Source: DASSLY01 sp035689185 (lineage in GTDB: Bacteria > Actinomycetota > Actinomycetes > Actinomycetales > Dermatophilaceae). From it: a DNA stretch of 64,000 nucleotides. The stretch is taken from assembly GCA_035689185.1 (NCBI GenBank), contig DASSLY010000078.1:62001-126000 (forward strand), in the 5' to 3' direction. Made by a program: the position numbers and the translations under genes. The notes under the pieces are model-generated. The model saw only the letters and a list, made by a program, of their open reading frames with translations, was not told the origin of the DNA and ran no database searches. How positions within the stretch are numbered: the first letter of the stretch is position 1; each line of letters opens with the position of its first letter. This document shows positions 35,076 to 43,954 of the stretch, piece by piece.

Positions 35076-38000
35076 GTCAGTTCTTCCGACAGCAGCAATG
35101 GATGCCAGACCCGGCGCGCGATAGTACCGAAGCGGCTTGGTTCGGCGAGCTGTCCGCGTTCTTCTGCGGGGATCGACCGCGCAATCAAGAGCTGCTTGAA
35201 GGTCACGCCGGGGCCAAAGAATGACTCGTAGACGTGGTCGCGTTCGTCCTGCCAGACTCTGGCGATCTTCTCGGTCAAGGTCTGCACCGATTTTCCGTCG
35301 GCGCAGATCCGGGCGTATTCGGCGGACGTCTTCGGGCCGAAGGGCAGCGGCTCGCTCATCCCGGTCCAGTACAGCTGCGCCAGGTCCTCGAGCACCGCAC
35401 CGGCGAAAGTGGCCGGCACCGGTCCGAGCAACGAGCGACCGGCCTTCCCGATCGTGATGGCTCGCCATGGCCGTCCTTCGGTCACGGTCAGGGCGAGCAG
35501 CCGGATCCACGACTGCAGTCGGTGCTTGGCGCTGAGTCGGGAGTAGTGCACCGACACCAGGCAGTCGCCGTGAACCTCCGGGCAGGTCCCGGTCACTGTC
35601 AGGCTGGGAAGCCGGGCCAAGATGTCTCGAGTTACCGGAGTTCCCCGCCACGGCCGGGCCCCGTCGGCCACCTCGGCGATCGTGCTCAGAATCGGCTGAA
35701 GCGCCTGGCTGCCGAAGACCCGCGGCGGCAGACCTCCTCGGCGCCACTCCGCGGCGGCTAGCCGGTCCAGCTGCAGACCGTCCAAGTGCTGTTCCAGCAG
35801 ACGGTCCCCGATGGACCAGCGTTGCAAGGGATCGAGCGTGATGGGTATCTCATCGGCGGCTTGCTCCTCCTCGTCGGCGCGGTACAGCCCGGCCCGGGTC
35901 CGCAGCAGCGCTTTGGCCGGGTGGTTGAAGAAGCGAACCAGATCGTCCAGTGCGACGGTGGTGTCGCTCGGCATCGGCGGCAGCTTGTCACACGTGTAGG
36001 GGGACTGAGGCTCCTTCCGGGGGCTTGCTGCCACCCGGGAGCCGCGGAGTGCGGCTCGGTCGAAGCTGAAGACGCCCCCGTCCCATGCTGCCAGCCCAGC
36101 ATTCTCCTCGAAGTTGGCCTGGTCGAATGGCTGGAGGGTGTGCTGCACCACGATGTGGTCTCGGAGACTGCCGCCGTCGGGGCCGCATGCTGTCAACTCC
36201 AGGGCATCGAGCAGCTCCCCAATCGGTACGGCCGGTGGTGTGCTTGCTCCGGTACGTGGGTTTGCGCCGGCGTAGATCACCAGAAGTTGCTCTCTGGCCG
36301 CCATCACGGCGTCCAGGAGCAGCTGGCGGTCCTCACTGCGGGGGTCCCGGTCGCCGACCCAGGGGTCCGTAGCCAGGATGTCGTCTCCGTCGACGCCGCC
36401 GCCGCGGGGAAAGACTCCGTCGTCGAGGCCGAGCAGGCAGACGACTCGGTGCGGAACCGACCGCATCGGCATCATCGTGCACATGGTTAACGTGCCGGTC
36501 CGGAAGTTCGCGCGGGTCGGTCGTCCTCGGAAGGTCTCGGCGAGCAGAGCTTGGACCTCGGGAAGGGACAGGTCCACCTCGCCCTCACTAGACTCGGCCA
36601 GCCGTCCAAGTTCGCCGTAGGCATGCGAGGTCTGCCAGCTGTCGGACTCGACAACCGCCGTCAGTTCCTGAATCACTGCCATGCAGGCGTCAACCCACTG
36701 ACTCAGCGGCCGCGGACGGACCAGGTCGTCGGTGAGGCGACGGATCCGATCGACGGCTTCGGCGAGGCGTCCCAGGACCTCGACGTCGGATGAGTCGACG
36801 TCGTCCAGTGGCAGCGCCGTTCCGATGAAGTGCTGGCCGTCCTCGTCCATGGTGACGCCCAGCAACAGCCGGTCCAGACCGGCGGTCCAGGTGTTCTGGC
36901 CGAAGTCAGCCATGCCGAATCGTCGGCGGTGCTCCGCATCAAGTCCCCACCGGACTCCGGAGCGGCCTACCAGGTCGTGCACCTTGATCAGGTCGTCCTC
37001 ACTGAGCCCGAACCTGCGGGCCACGGGTGCGGATGCGATCAGGTCAAGCAGCGCCGATGCCTTCATCCGCGAGTCGACCAGGGACAGGATCCGACCGAGC
37101 ACCGCGAGCAGCGGGTTCAGCTGCCTGAGCGCCCGGTCGGCGAGCCTGACCCGAAGCCGGTGACCTGGGTGCTCTTCGGTGTTGTCGCCATCCTGAAGCC
37201 CGAAGGACGCGGATATCAACGGCGCGAAGGTCTCGATGTCGGGGCACATGACGACGATGTCGCGCGGCTCGAGCGTGTGGTCCGCGGCCAGCATGCCGAC
37301 CAGGAGCTCGCGCAGGACTTCCACTTGGCGGTCCGGGCCGTGCGAGGCGTGGAACTGAACACTGCGGTCGGAGCGGGCCACGGAAGGACGCTCAGCAGGC
37401 TGCCGGGCCGGCCGGTCGGTGATGATGTCGGTCTGAACCAGGGCCAGCAAGCTGTCGGGGACGGGCGCGGCGGCCGCCGGATGATGATGGTCGTGCTGAG
37501 CGACTGGGGTGGTGGCGAACCTGACCTGAAGCTCCCGGCAGTCGCGGCCGAGGTAACCCAGAAGTCTGTTGGCAGCCAACTCGACCGTCGGGTCCGCCGA
37601 CCGTGACATCGGAGCGGGAAGTCGGCTCCCCAGCTCGGTAGTCATCTTTCGCCACAGCGCCGGCGACGGATGCGTGAGCCAGAGATGAACCTCACGATGC
37701 GCCGCGACTGCGGCCAGCACGGACAGCTCTTCCGCGGAAAGCCGGGTGGCGCCGAAGACGGAAATGCGTTCGGGCAGGGCGGTCAGCGTTGGATCCCGGG
37801 TCAGTGCCGTGCATGCGGCGGTCAGCCGTTCGACCGGGCCGGGTGTGCCCAGATGAGATCGCAGCCGGCGCCAAAGCTCAGCCTGCCACGCTCGGTCGGA
37901 GCTGAGCGGGCGACCTTGCCCGTCCAGGTCGTGGCCTGCGGTCCAGTGTCGGATCATCTCCGGACGGTTCGCCGCGTAGGACGTGAACAGGTCGGCCAGT

Positions 38001-38440
38001 CGGCGAGCGGTCGGCCATCGGCGGCTGTCGCCACGGTTGTCGTCGGAGGAGGATGTGTCCGCCCGTGACCTGAGGTAGGACCAGAGCACTGCGCACCATT
38101 GCTGTTCGCGGGCATCGTCGATCACGCGGAGCAGGGGCCAGACGACGTTCCCCGGTCGCCAAGGATCAGTGGGGGCGTCAAGCCCGATCGCATCGGCGAC
38201 CGTCGTGCCCACCAGTCGACGCACCGACGGAAACGTCACCCCCGCACAAACACCGTCACGACCCCCTGAGGACGTGCCCAGACGGTGGGACAGCACCTGC
38301 GAGAGCCATCTCTCGATCCCTGCGGTCGGCACGCCGACGACCTCGGCTGCGAAGGGGTCGGCAAGCGGGACCAGGAGGACGTCGGCCAGCGCGCCCGCCA
38401 GACTGTCGGCGCGCTCGGACCGATGGATGTGCAAGCTCAT
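35072..38440 (-). CDS. recC: RecC subunit of RecBCD
   Basis: An 1122-residue protein that starts MSLHIHRSERADSLAGALA and has the RecC-typical ERWLSQVLSHRLG and MCTMMPMRSVPHRVVCLLGLDDGVFPR segments. It resembles an SF1 helicase and nuclease that have lost their ATP and metal residues; no Walker A is visible. RecC scans for Chi and clamps RecB and RecD. It is the first gene of the operon. A TAGGGT box (minus strand, 38450-38455) lies nine bases before the ATG. Confidence 0.93.
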   Translation of the reverse strand: MSLHIHRSERADSLAGALADVLLVPLADPFAAEVVGVPTAGIERWLSQVLSHRLGTSSGGRDGVCAGVTFPSVRRLVGTTVADAIGLDAPTDPWRPGNVVWPLLRVIDDAREQQWCAVLWSYLRSRADTSSSDDNRGDSRRWPTARRLADLFTSYAANRPEMIRHWTAGHDLDGQGRPLSSDRAWQAELWRRLRSHLGTPGPVERLTAACTALTRDPTLTALPERISVFGATRLSAEELSVLAAVAAHREVHLWLTHPSPALWRKMTTELGSRLPAPMSRSADPTVELAANRLLGYLGRDCRELQVRFATTPVAQHDHHHPAAAAPVPDSLLALVQTDIITDRPARQPAERPSVARSDRSVQFHASHGPDRQVEVLRELLVGMLAADHTLEPRDIVVMCPDIETFAPLISASFGLQDGDNTEEHPGHRLRVRLADRALRQLNPLLAVLGRILSLVDSRMKASALLDLIASAPVARRFGLSEDDLIKVHDLVGRSGVRWGLDAEHRRRFGMADFGQNTWTAGLDRLLLGVTMDEDGQHFIGTALPLDDVDSSDVEVLGRLAEAVDRIRRLTDDLVRPRPLSQWVDACMAVIQELTAVVESDSWQTSHAYGELGRLAESSEGEVDLSLPEVQALLAETFRGRPTRANFRTGTLTMCTMMPMRSVPHRVVCLLGLDDGVFPRGGGVDGDDILATDPWVGDRDPRSEDRQLLLDAVMAAREQLLVIYAGANPRTGASTPPAVPIGELLDALELTACGPDGGSLRDHIVVQHTLQPFDQANFEENAGLAAWDGGVFSFDRAALRGSRVAASPRKEPQSPYTCDKLPPMPSDTTVALDDLVRFFNHPAKALLRTRAGLYRADEEEQAADEIPITLDPLQRWSIGDRLLEQHLDGLQLDRLAAAEWRRGGLPPRVFGSQALQPILSTIAEVADGARPWRGTPVTRDILARLPSLTVTGTCPEVHGDCLVSVHYSRLSAKHRLQSWIRLLALTVTEGRPWRAITIGKAGRSLLGPVPATFAGAVLEDLAQLYWTGMSEPLPFGPKTSAEYARICADGKSVQTLTEKIARVWQDERDHVYESFFGPGVTFKQLLIARSIPAEERGQLAEPSRFGTIARRVWHPLLLSEELT

Positions 38441-38449
38441 GATTCGGCA

Positions 38450-38455
38450 ACCCTA
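38450..38455 (-). promoter_or_regulatory. -10 box of the recCBD operon
   Basis: TAGGGT on the minus strand, nine bases upstream of the recC ATG. The leader would be only about three bases long. Confidence 0.45.
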
Positions 38456-38587
38456 AGACGGCCCACTGACAGTTCACTGCAAACGTCAGCGGGCGGCACG
38501 GATCAGTAGGTCATCCGCGGTCAGCCCGCGAGGTCGTCTCGTGGCCCGGCACGATCGACCTCGACCGTTGTGTTGGCCCGGGCAGGG

Positions 38588-38833
38588 TCAGGCCGCTCGA
38601 TCCAGCTTGGCGCTGACCTGCCCGACCGAAGGGTTCGTCAGCGCGGTCCCATCCCGGAACACGACTGTCGGTACCGTGGCGTTGCCTTGGTTGATCGACG
38701 TGACGATGTCCGCGGCCTCCGGCTGCGACTCGATGTCCACCTCATCGAAGGCGATGCCTTCGCGAGTCAGTCCGGACTTGAGCCGGCGGCAGTATCCGCA
38801 CCAGGTCGTGGTGTAGATGGTCAATGCGCTCAT
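38588..38833 (-). CDS. mrx1: Mycoredoxin (glutaredoxin-like)
   Basis: An 81-residue thiol oxidoreductase with active site W11-CGYC (C12, C15), a TVPTVVF cis-Pro loop, and the C-terminal LTNPSVGQVSAKL. It is very close in pattern to M. tuberculosis Mrx1 (Rv3198A), which reduces protein-mycothiol mixed disulfides. A mycothiol-using host is implied. The ATG at 38833 is preferred to an upstream TTG. It is divergent from uvrD2 with 115 bases between them. Confidence 0.93.
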   Translation of the reverse strand: MSALTIYTTTWCGYCRRLKSGLTREGIAFDEVDIESQPEAADIVTSINQGNATVPTVVFRDGTALTNPSVGQVSAKLDRAA

Positions 38834-38936
38834 GTTGGAGTGGAACCGTCGCAAGCCCCCGCGTTATTCCGCCGAGTGTGCCGACCCGGGCTCGATCGGA
38901 GGACTTCGCCATGCGTTGGCTGTCAGTGGCCGAAGT

Positions 38937-38951
38937 TAGGGTGACCGGGTG
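38937..38951 (+). promoter_or_regulatory. Leaderless promoter of uvrD2
   Basis: TAGGGT, six bases (GACCGG), GTG start; no ribosome-binding site. Confidence 0.55.
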
Positions 38952-41102
38952 CTCGCTTATTCCGACCCCGACGACCTGCTCAGCGCGCTCGACCCGGAGC
39001 AACGGGCTGTCGCGACCACGCTGACCGGCCCAGTTGCGGTGATTGCCGGCGCGGGGACCGGGAAGACCCGGGCCATCACGCACCGGATCGCGTACGGGGT
39101 GGCCACCGGCGCCTTCAACCCTGCCGCCGTGCTCGCGGTCACCTTCACCCAGCGAGCGGCCGGCGAGATGCGCGGACGGTTGCATCAGCTCGGGGTCACA
39201 GGTGTGCAGGCGCGTACCTTTCACTCAGCCGCACTTCGCCAGGCGCAGTATTTCTGGCCGCGGGTTTACGGCGGTGAGCTGCCGCCGGTTCTGGACAACC
39301 GAATGTCGCTGGTCGCCGAAGCGGCGGGTCGCCTGAAGGTCGCTACCGACACTGCTCGCCTTCGGGACCTGGTCGGCGAAATCGCCTGGGCCAAGGTGAG
39401 CAACGTCACTGCCGAGGACTATCCCCGGTTGGCTGCGCACTCCCACCGGGAGGTCGCCGCCTTCGACCCCGAGACGATCGCCCGGGTGTTCGCGGGTTAC
39501 GAGCAGGCCAAACGAGACCGCGGACGGATCGACTTCGAGGACATCCTGCTGTGCGCTGCAGCCCTGATCGCGGACAATCCGGACGTCGCCGACGTGGTGC
39601 GCCGTACCTACCGGCACCTCGTGGTCGATGAGTACCAAGACGTCAGCCCGCTGCAGGAGGCGCTGCTGAACCTGTGGCGCGGCGACCGCAGGGAGGTCTG
39701 CGTGGTCGGCGACCCGGCGCAGACAATCCACTCCTTCGCCGGTGCTCAGGCTGATTTTCTCACCGGCTTCGCTCGGAGACACCCGGCGGCGACCGTGATC
39801 CGACTGGTTCGCGACTACCGTTCCACCCCGCAGGTGGTTGCGGTGGCGAACTCCATCATGGCGGCTGTAGGTGACCAGCCAGGACTGGGATCGGTGACGC
39901 TGCAAGCTCAGCAGCCCCCCGGGCCGTCGGTGGAGTTTGTGGAGTCGGCTGACGAGTTGTCCGAGGCAGCCGCAGTTGCAGACTGGCTGAGGCGCCAACA
40001 GGAGGCGGGGGTGAGCTTCCGCGAGATGGCTGTGCTGTTCCGGATCAACGCTCAGTCTCCGCCCCTCGAGCAGGCGATGGCCGATCGCCAGATCCCCTAT
40101 CTGGTACGCGGGGGCGAGCGGTTCTACGAACGGCCAGAGGTTCGGCAGGCGCTCTTGGTGCTGCGCACCGAGGCTCGGGTGTCCGCTGACCCGGGCGGCG
40201 ACGGCGTGATCGACCACATCAAGGCGGTGTTCGGCACGCTCGGATGGACCGCGCAGCCACCCGAGGGCGGCGGAGCCCTGCGCGAGCGTTGGGAGTCGCT
40301 GGCGGCGCTGCTAAGCGTCGCCGAGGACATGGTGGCAGCCGGACGCGACGAGCCGGGTCAGACTGCCGTGGATCTGGCGGCCGTCTCCGCCGAGCTGGAA
40401 CGGCGTGCCGAAGTCCAGCACGTCCCCACCGCGCAAGGTGTCACCGTCTCCACGCTGCATTCGGCGAAAGGTCTCGAATGGGAGGCTGTCGCACTGCTGG
40501 GGATACACGAGGGTGCACTGCCGTTCGTGCTGGCCAACACCCCGGAGCAGGTGGCCGAGGAACGGCGGCTGCTCTATGTGGGAGTTACGCGTGCCCGCCG
40601 TAATTTGCGGGTGTCGTGGTCTCGGACCCGCAACAGTGGTGGTCCAAGCCGAAGCGTTTCACGGTTCCTTGTACCGGTCCTGCCGGGAGGTCATCCGGCC
40701 GCCGGTCCGGGAGCCGGTGGGCGACCACGACGGGCCAAGGGATCGGTGCTGTCTGCTCACTGTCGCAGCTGTGGCCATCCATTGGGCGACGCAGCGGAAC
40801 GCAAGCTCGGTCGTCATGCGGGTTGCCCGGCATCCTACGACGAGGCGAGCATGCGGAGCCTCCGGGAATGGCGCGCGCAGGCAGCGGTGGCCGCCAGCTT
40901 GCCGGCCTACTGCATCTTCACTGACGCGACTCTGGTCGCGCTGGCTGAGGCACGGCCTGCCACGCCGCAGGACCTGCTGCGCGTTCATGGCGTGGGACAG
41001 GCGAAGGTGCAGAGGTACGGCCAGGCCGTGCTCGACATCCTTGCCGCCAGTCCGGCGCGCGTTTCCGATTCGGAATCGATCGGAGGATCTGTTCATAAAT
41101 AG
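38949..41102 (+). CDS. uvrD2: UvrD2 DNA helicase with zinc module and HRDC domain
   Basis: A 717-residue SF1A helicase. Walker A AGAGTGKT (33-40), motif II VVDEYQDVSPLQ, motif V VSTLHSAKGLEWEAV and motif VI GVTRARRNLRVSW are present. A zinc module follows at about 604-625 and an HRDC domain at about 640-705 (LVALAEARPATPQDLLRVHGVGQAK). Mycobacterial UvrD2 has a tetracysteine here; this copy shows C604-x2-C607 and H622-x2-C625, so one Cys is His. UvrD2 is essential in M. tuberculosis. The gene runs toward whiB7, whose promoter starts at its stop codon. Confidence 0.95.
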   Translation: MLAYSDPDDLLSALDPEQRAVATTLTGPVAVIAGAGTGKTRAITHRIAYGVATGAFNPAAVLAVTFTQRAAGEMRGRLHQLGVTGVQARTFHSAALRQAQYFWPRVYGGELPPVLDNRMSLVAEAAGRLKVATDTARLRDLVGEIAWAKVSNVTAEDYPRLAAHSHREVAAFDPETIARVFAGYEQAKRDRGRIDFEDILLCAAALIADNPDVADVVRRTYRHLVVDEYQDVSPLQEALLNLWRGDRREVCVVGDPAQTIHSFAGAQADFLTGFARRHPAATVIRLVRDYRSTPQVVAVANSIMAAVGDQPGLGSVTLQAQQPPGPSVEFVESADELSEAAAVADWLRRQQEAGVSFREMAVLFRINAQSPPLEQAMADRQIPYLVRGGERFYERPEVRQALLVLRTEARVSADPGGDGVIDHIKAVFGTLGWTAQPPEGGGALRERWESLAALLSVAEDMVAAGRDEPGQTAVDLAAVSAELERRAEVQHVPTAQGVTVSTLHSAKGLEWEAVALLGIHEGALPFVLANTPEQVAEERRLLYVGVTRARRNLRVSWSRTRNSGGPSRSVSRFLVPVLPGGHPAAGPGAGGRPRRAKGSVLSAHCRSCGHPLGDAAERKLGRHAGCPASYDEASMRSLREWRAQAAVAASLPAYCIFTDATLVALAEARPATPQDLLRVHGVGQAKVQRYGQAVLDILAASPARVSDSESIGGSVHK

Positions 41103-41103
41103 A

Positions 41104-41132
41104 TTGCGGGAGTTCTGCAAGGTCCCTACTCT
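41104..41132 (+). promoter_or_regulatory. Likely WhiB7-responsive promoter of whiB7
   Basis: TTGCGG (41104-41109), 17 bases, TACTCT (41127-41132). An A/T run (ATAAATAGA) sits directly before the -35 box. This is the known layout of WhiB7-dependent promoters, where the WhiB7 AT-hook contacts A/T bases next to the -35. The -35 overlaps the end of uvrD2. Confidence 0.5.
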
Positions 41133-41138
41133 GGTCGA

Positions 41139-41682
41139 GGAGTACCAGATCTGAGCTTCCAATCGGAGCTGGCCATTAATACCTCGAGAGCAACCGGAGT
41201 CGGAAGGAGGGCAGTGCGATGAAGAACGTCATTCACAGTCGCGGCGTGGCATGGCCCGCCTCGATGACGGCTGCCCAGACCCTCCCGACGCTGCTCAAGC
41301 CGCGGGGGAGAACTGCGCAAGGCGTAGCCATGCCCAGCATGTGCTGCGCACCCGTTTCCGTGCAGCTTCGCGGCGGATCTGGGATGAAGTACGTCGTCGA
41401 CTGCTGCTCCGGCCTGCTCAGCGGAGAGCAGATTCGCACTACCAAGGTCGCCGCTTCGGTCGATCACCGTGGCTTCTACGCCACCAATGGCACGTTTTCT
41501 AACTGTGTGGGATTGAGATCCTGTAGTCCGCCGGTGTAACCACACCGACAGCCTCCAGGCCGTGATCCCAGACAACCGGGACTCACGGCCTTCGTGTTTC
41601 CCGGCCAAGGCAAGAGAGCCGCAGACCAGGCGGCTCATGAGCAGACAAGTTGGCCGAAATGATCAACGCAGGAGGCGACAAC
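41139..41682 (+). promoter_or_regulatory. Long whiB7 leader, attenuator type
   Basis: About 540 bases between the predicted start of transcription and whiB7. It holds a well-placed GGAAGGAGG site before ATG 41219, which opens a 106-codon frame (MKNVIHSRGVAWPAS...) ending at TAA 41539, a small hairpin (41532-41547, stem CGGTGT/ACACCG) that contains that stop, and a larger terminator-like hairpin at 41557-41591. In mycobacteria and Streptomyces, whiB7/wblC leaders carry an upstream ORF and a terminator; ribosome stalling by antibiotics lets transcription through. Whether the whole 106-codon frame is translated is doubtful, as it is Cys-rich and matches nothing I know. Confidence 0.6.
41557..41591 (+). 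terminator. Attenuator hairpin of the whiB7 leader
   Basis: AGGCCGTGA pairs with TCACGGCCT (nine pairs); four further pairs (TCCC/GGGA) continue inside after one bulged C, with an eight-base loop. A loose U run (TTCGTGTTT) follows. It stands 92 bases before the whiB7 start. Confidence 0.65.
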
Positions 41683-42000
41683 GTGGCTACCGCAGTCATG
41701 GAGTCAAGAGGTCGAGCTGAGCGGCCAGTTCAGCTGCCATGTCGACGAGTCGACCCGGAGGTGTTCTTCGCCGAGTCTCCGGCAGATGTGGAGAACGCCA
41801 AGGCACTGTGCCGCGACTGCCCAGTGCAGGACGAATGCCTGGCTGGCGCTCTGGAGCGCCGGGAGCCGTGGGGCGTCTGGGGCGGCGAGCTGTTCGTCCA
41901 GGGCGTTGTGGTGGCGCGCAAGCGCCCTCGGGGACGTCCGCGGAAGTACCCGGTTGCGCCAGCAGCGCGCGAGGACGTTGGCGCGGAGGCGGCGGCATGA
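41683..42000 (+). CDS. whiB7: WhiB7 redox-sensitive transcription factor
   Basis: A 105-residue Wbl protein. Iron-sulfur ligands are C20, C43, C46 and C52; the GVWGG turn is at 64-68, and the AT-hook RGRPRK at 83-88 identifies the WhiB7 subclass. It binds the primary sigma factor and switches on ribosome-protection, efflux and rRNA methylation genes after antibiotic stress. GTG 41683 is chosen because AGGAGG lies seven bases upstream; ATG 41659 and TTG 41650 in the same frame have no such site. Confidence 0.95.
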   Translation: MATAVMESRGRAERPVQLPCRRVDPEVFFAESPADVENAKALCRDCPVQDECLAGALERREPWGVWGGELFVQGVVVARKRPRGRPRKYPVAPAAREDVGAEAAA

Positions 42001-42076
42001 TTGATCCTGAAGCGGGTCCCAGCCGGGGCGGCCGGGTGTTTCACGCCATTCGGCTCTGGCTCAGCAGGGCACTCTC

Positions 42077-42277
42077 ATGACGACGGCAGACTTCCGCTTG
42101 ATGTCGACCTGGGCTCGTGGCCAGATCGAGTCGGATCTCCAGACGTTCGCGCCGCGCCGTCTGCCGTACCCGGTGCCCTGTGCCGCCACCACGGTGCACG
42201 ACCTGCCGTCCCGTCTTCTCAATTGGGCTGAGGTCGGCATCGTGCTCGGTGGTGACGGCACAGGGCCCGCGCAGTAA
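42077..42277 (+). CDS. Possible small protein, unrecognised
   Basis: A 66-codon frame (MTTADFRLMSTWARGQIESD...) after whiB7 with no strong ribosome site. Composition is protein-like (few rare residues) but no family is recognised. The 369-base gap from whiB7 to the next gene otherwise holds only a hairpin. Confidence 0.3.
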   Translation: MTTADFRLMSTWARGQIESDLQTFAPRRLPYPVPCAATTVHDLPSRLLNWAEVGIVLGGDGTGPAQ

Positions 42278-42287
42278 CCCCGGGTCC

Positions 42288-42351
42288 GGGTCGCGCGTAC
42301 GTTCGGTGCGGTCAAGCCGTCAGACCGCTCGGTCCCCACCCAGCGCGACCC
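42288..42351. terminator. Nested hairpin between convergent genes
   Basis: GGGTCGCGC (42288-42296) pairs with GCGCGACCC (42343-42351); an inner hairpin GCGGTC/GACCGC lies at 42308-42328. There is no U tract on either side. It may end transcripts of whiB7 and of the minus-strand zinc-ribbon gene. Confidence 0.4.
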
Positions 42352-42369
42352 CTGAGCCGCGATGCCGGG

Positions 42370-42564
42370 TCACCACCAGTCCGGCTCGAGTCTGGCCTCG
42401 ATGCTGCGCGCATGCTTGCGGGCGCACCGAGGGCAGAGCCAGCTCCGCTCACCGCCGGAGTTGTCGACACTCCACGTCCAGGGGGGTTCACCCGGCTCGG
42501 CCAGCTCACCCGGATCCGGGATCGCCTGGCACTCGTCGCAGGTCACCGGACCTGGTCCTGCCAT
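42370..42564 (-). CDS. Small zinc-ribbon protein
   Basis: A 64-residue protein with two CxxC pairs (CDEC at the N-terminus, CPRC about 35 residues later) and a C-terminal RKHARSIEARLEPDWW. Start and stop overlap with the ABC1 kinase gene as TGATG, so translation is coupled. Similar tiny ribbons follow the ABC1 gene in related actinobacteria, but no function is known. Confidence 0.75.
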   Translation of the reverse strand: MAGPGPVTCDECQAIPDPGELAEPGEPPWTWSVDNSGGERSWLCPRCARKHARSIEARLEPDWW

Positions 42565-43949
42565 CACGCCGCGCCCACGTAGCCGGGCAGATACTCCTCC
42601 AGTACGCCGCCGAAGGGCGCCTTGGCGTTGAGCTGGGAGAGCACCGCGACTCCGCCCAGCCAGACACGGTGGATCAGCAGGTAGCTCGCCGGCAGACTGA
42701 GCTTCAACCCGACGCCACCTGAGGCATGCGGATCTCGTACCCGAATGAACTGCTCGCGCATCCACTCCCGGGTGAAGTGGAACTCGGGCACAGCTGCCGG
42801 CTCTACAAACGGACCCAGGTACTCCAGAAGGTCCTCCGCATCCACCTCCGAGGCGACGAACCCCTCCCGGCGAAGACCCTCACGTACCTCCTCGGCGTTC
42901 CCGGCCCGGGCGACCCGCAAGATGCGACCCATGGCGGTCGGCAGGCCATCGGGCAGCCGCGCCACCAGCCCGAAGTCGATCACGCCCAAACGGCCGTCGG
43001 GGAGGATCTTGAAGTTGCCGGGGTGGGGGTCCGCATGCAGCAGCCCGACGGTCGACGGCCCAGCAAACAGAAAACGGACGTACCGCAGCGCGATGGCGTT
43101 TCGTTGGTCGGCAGGCAGCGTGGCTGCGGTCGAGAGCGGGATGCCGTCCATCCACTCGCTGACGATGACCTTCGGCGTGTGGGTCAACACCTCGGGGACC
43201 CAGAACTCGCTGCTGCCGGCGAAGCCGAGTGCGGCCTGCTGCTGCGAGCGCGCCTCGATGGTGTAGTCCAGCTCCTCGTTGATCCGCGCGCTGAGCTCGT
43301 CGACAAGCGTCCGCACGTCCATTCCCGCTGCCAGTGGCGCGAAGACCCTGCTCAGCCGGGCGATCTGGCGAAGGTCGGACCGCAGGGCCTCGTCCGCTCC
43401 GGGGTACTGCACCTTGACGGCGACCCGGCGGCCATCGGACCAGGTAGCCCGGTGCACCTGTCCGATCGACGCCGCCGCCGCCGGCAGCGGCTCGAAATCG
43501 GTGAACAACGCTCTCCAGTGCGGGCCGAGCTCACGCGCCAAGACAGCGTTCACCCGTGAGGTGGGCATCGGTGGCGCGGAGTCCTGGAGACGGGCGAGCT
43601 GTTCGCGATACGGTGCGGCCACGTCCTCGGGGAGCACCGACTCGAAGATGCTCAACGCCTGCCCGAACTTCATTGCGCCGCCCTTGAGCTCGCCCAGGAC
43701 ATGGAACAACTGTTCGGCCGCGCGTTGCTGCATCTGCGCGGAAACCGCCTCGGCCGGGGCTCCGCCGATCCGCTTGCCGAGACCCAGCGTCGCCCGGCCG
43801 GCGAAGCCCAATGGCAGCGAGGCCAGCTTCGCGCCGCGCCGGAGTGCAGTTCGCGCCAGAGAGCTGTCCTCTCCCGCTGAGGAGACCTGGCCCGTCGGTG
43901 CCGACACCGGGCGGGCGTACTGGACGTGCTCGCCGTGGCCGCTGGTCAT
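42564..43949 (-). CDS. ABC1/UbiB family atypical kinase
   Basis: A 461-residue ADCK/UbiB-like protein. Seen: the KxGQ motif (K94, G96-Q97), the alanine-rich loop AAASIGQVH, the lysine in VAVKVQYPG, HADPHPGNF and VIDFGLV. ABC1 kinases have atypical ATPase activity tied to quinone or lipid metabolism; in M. tuberculosis the orthologue (Rv3197) has been linked to macrolide tolerance with WhiB7. ATG 43949 is chosen over GTG 43979 because a -10-like CAGAAT lies seven bases upstream and the longer form would overlap the ThiF-like gene. Confidence 0.92.
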   Translation of the reverse strand: MTSGHGEHVQYARPVSAPTGQVSSAGEDSSLARTALRRGAKLASLPLGFAGRATLGLGKRIGGAPAEAVSAQMQQRAAEQLFHVLGELKGGAMKFGQALSIFESVLPEDVAAPYREQLARLQDSAPPMPTSRVNAVLARELGPHWRALFTDFEPLPAAAASIGQVHRATWSDGRRVAVKVQYPGADEALRSDLRQIARLSRVFAPLAAGMDVRTLVDELSARINEELDYTIEARSQQQAALGFAGSSEFWVPEVLTHTPKVIVSEWMDGIPLSTAATLPADQRNAIALRYVRFLFAGPSTVGLLHADPHPGNFKILPDGRLGVIDFGLVARLPDGLPTAMGRILRVARAGNAEEVREGLRREGFVASEVDAEDLLEYLGPFVEPAAVPEFHFTREWMREQFIRVRDPHASGGVGLKLSLPASYLLIHRVWLGGVAVLSQLNAKAPFGGVLEEYLPGYVGAA

Positions 43950-43954
43950 GCGCC

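Noticed and set aside
42001..42231. A 76-codon frame starting at 42001 after whiB7
   Set aside because: It overlaps the more protein-like frame at 42077, has low-complexity Pro/Gly/Ser composition and no ribosome site.
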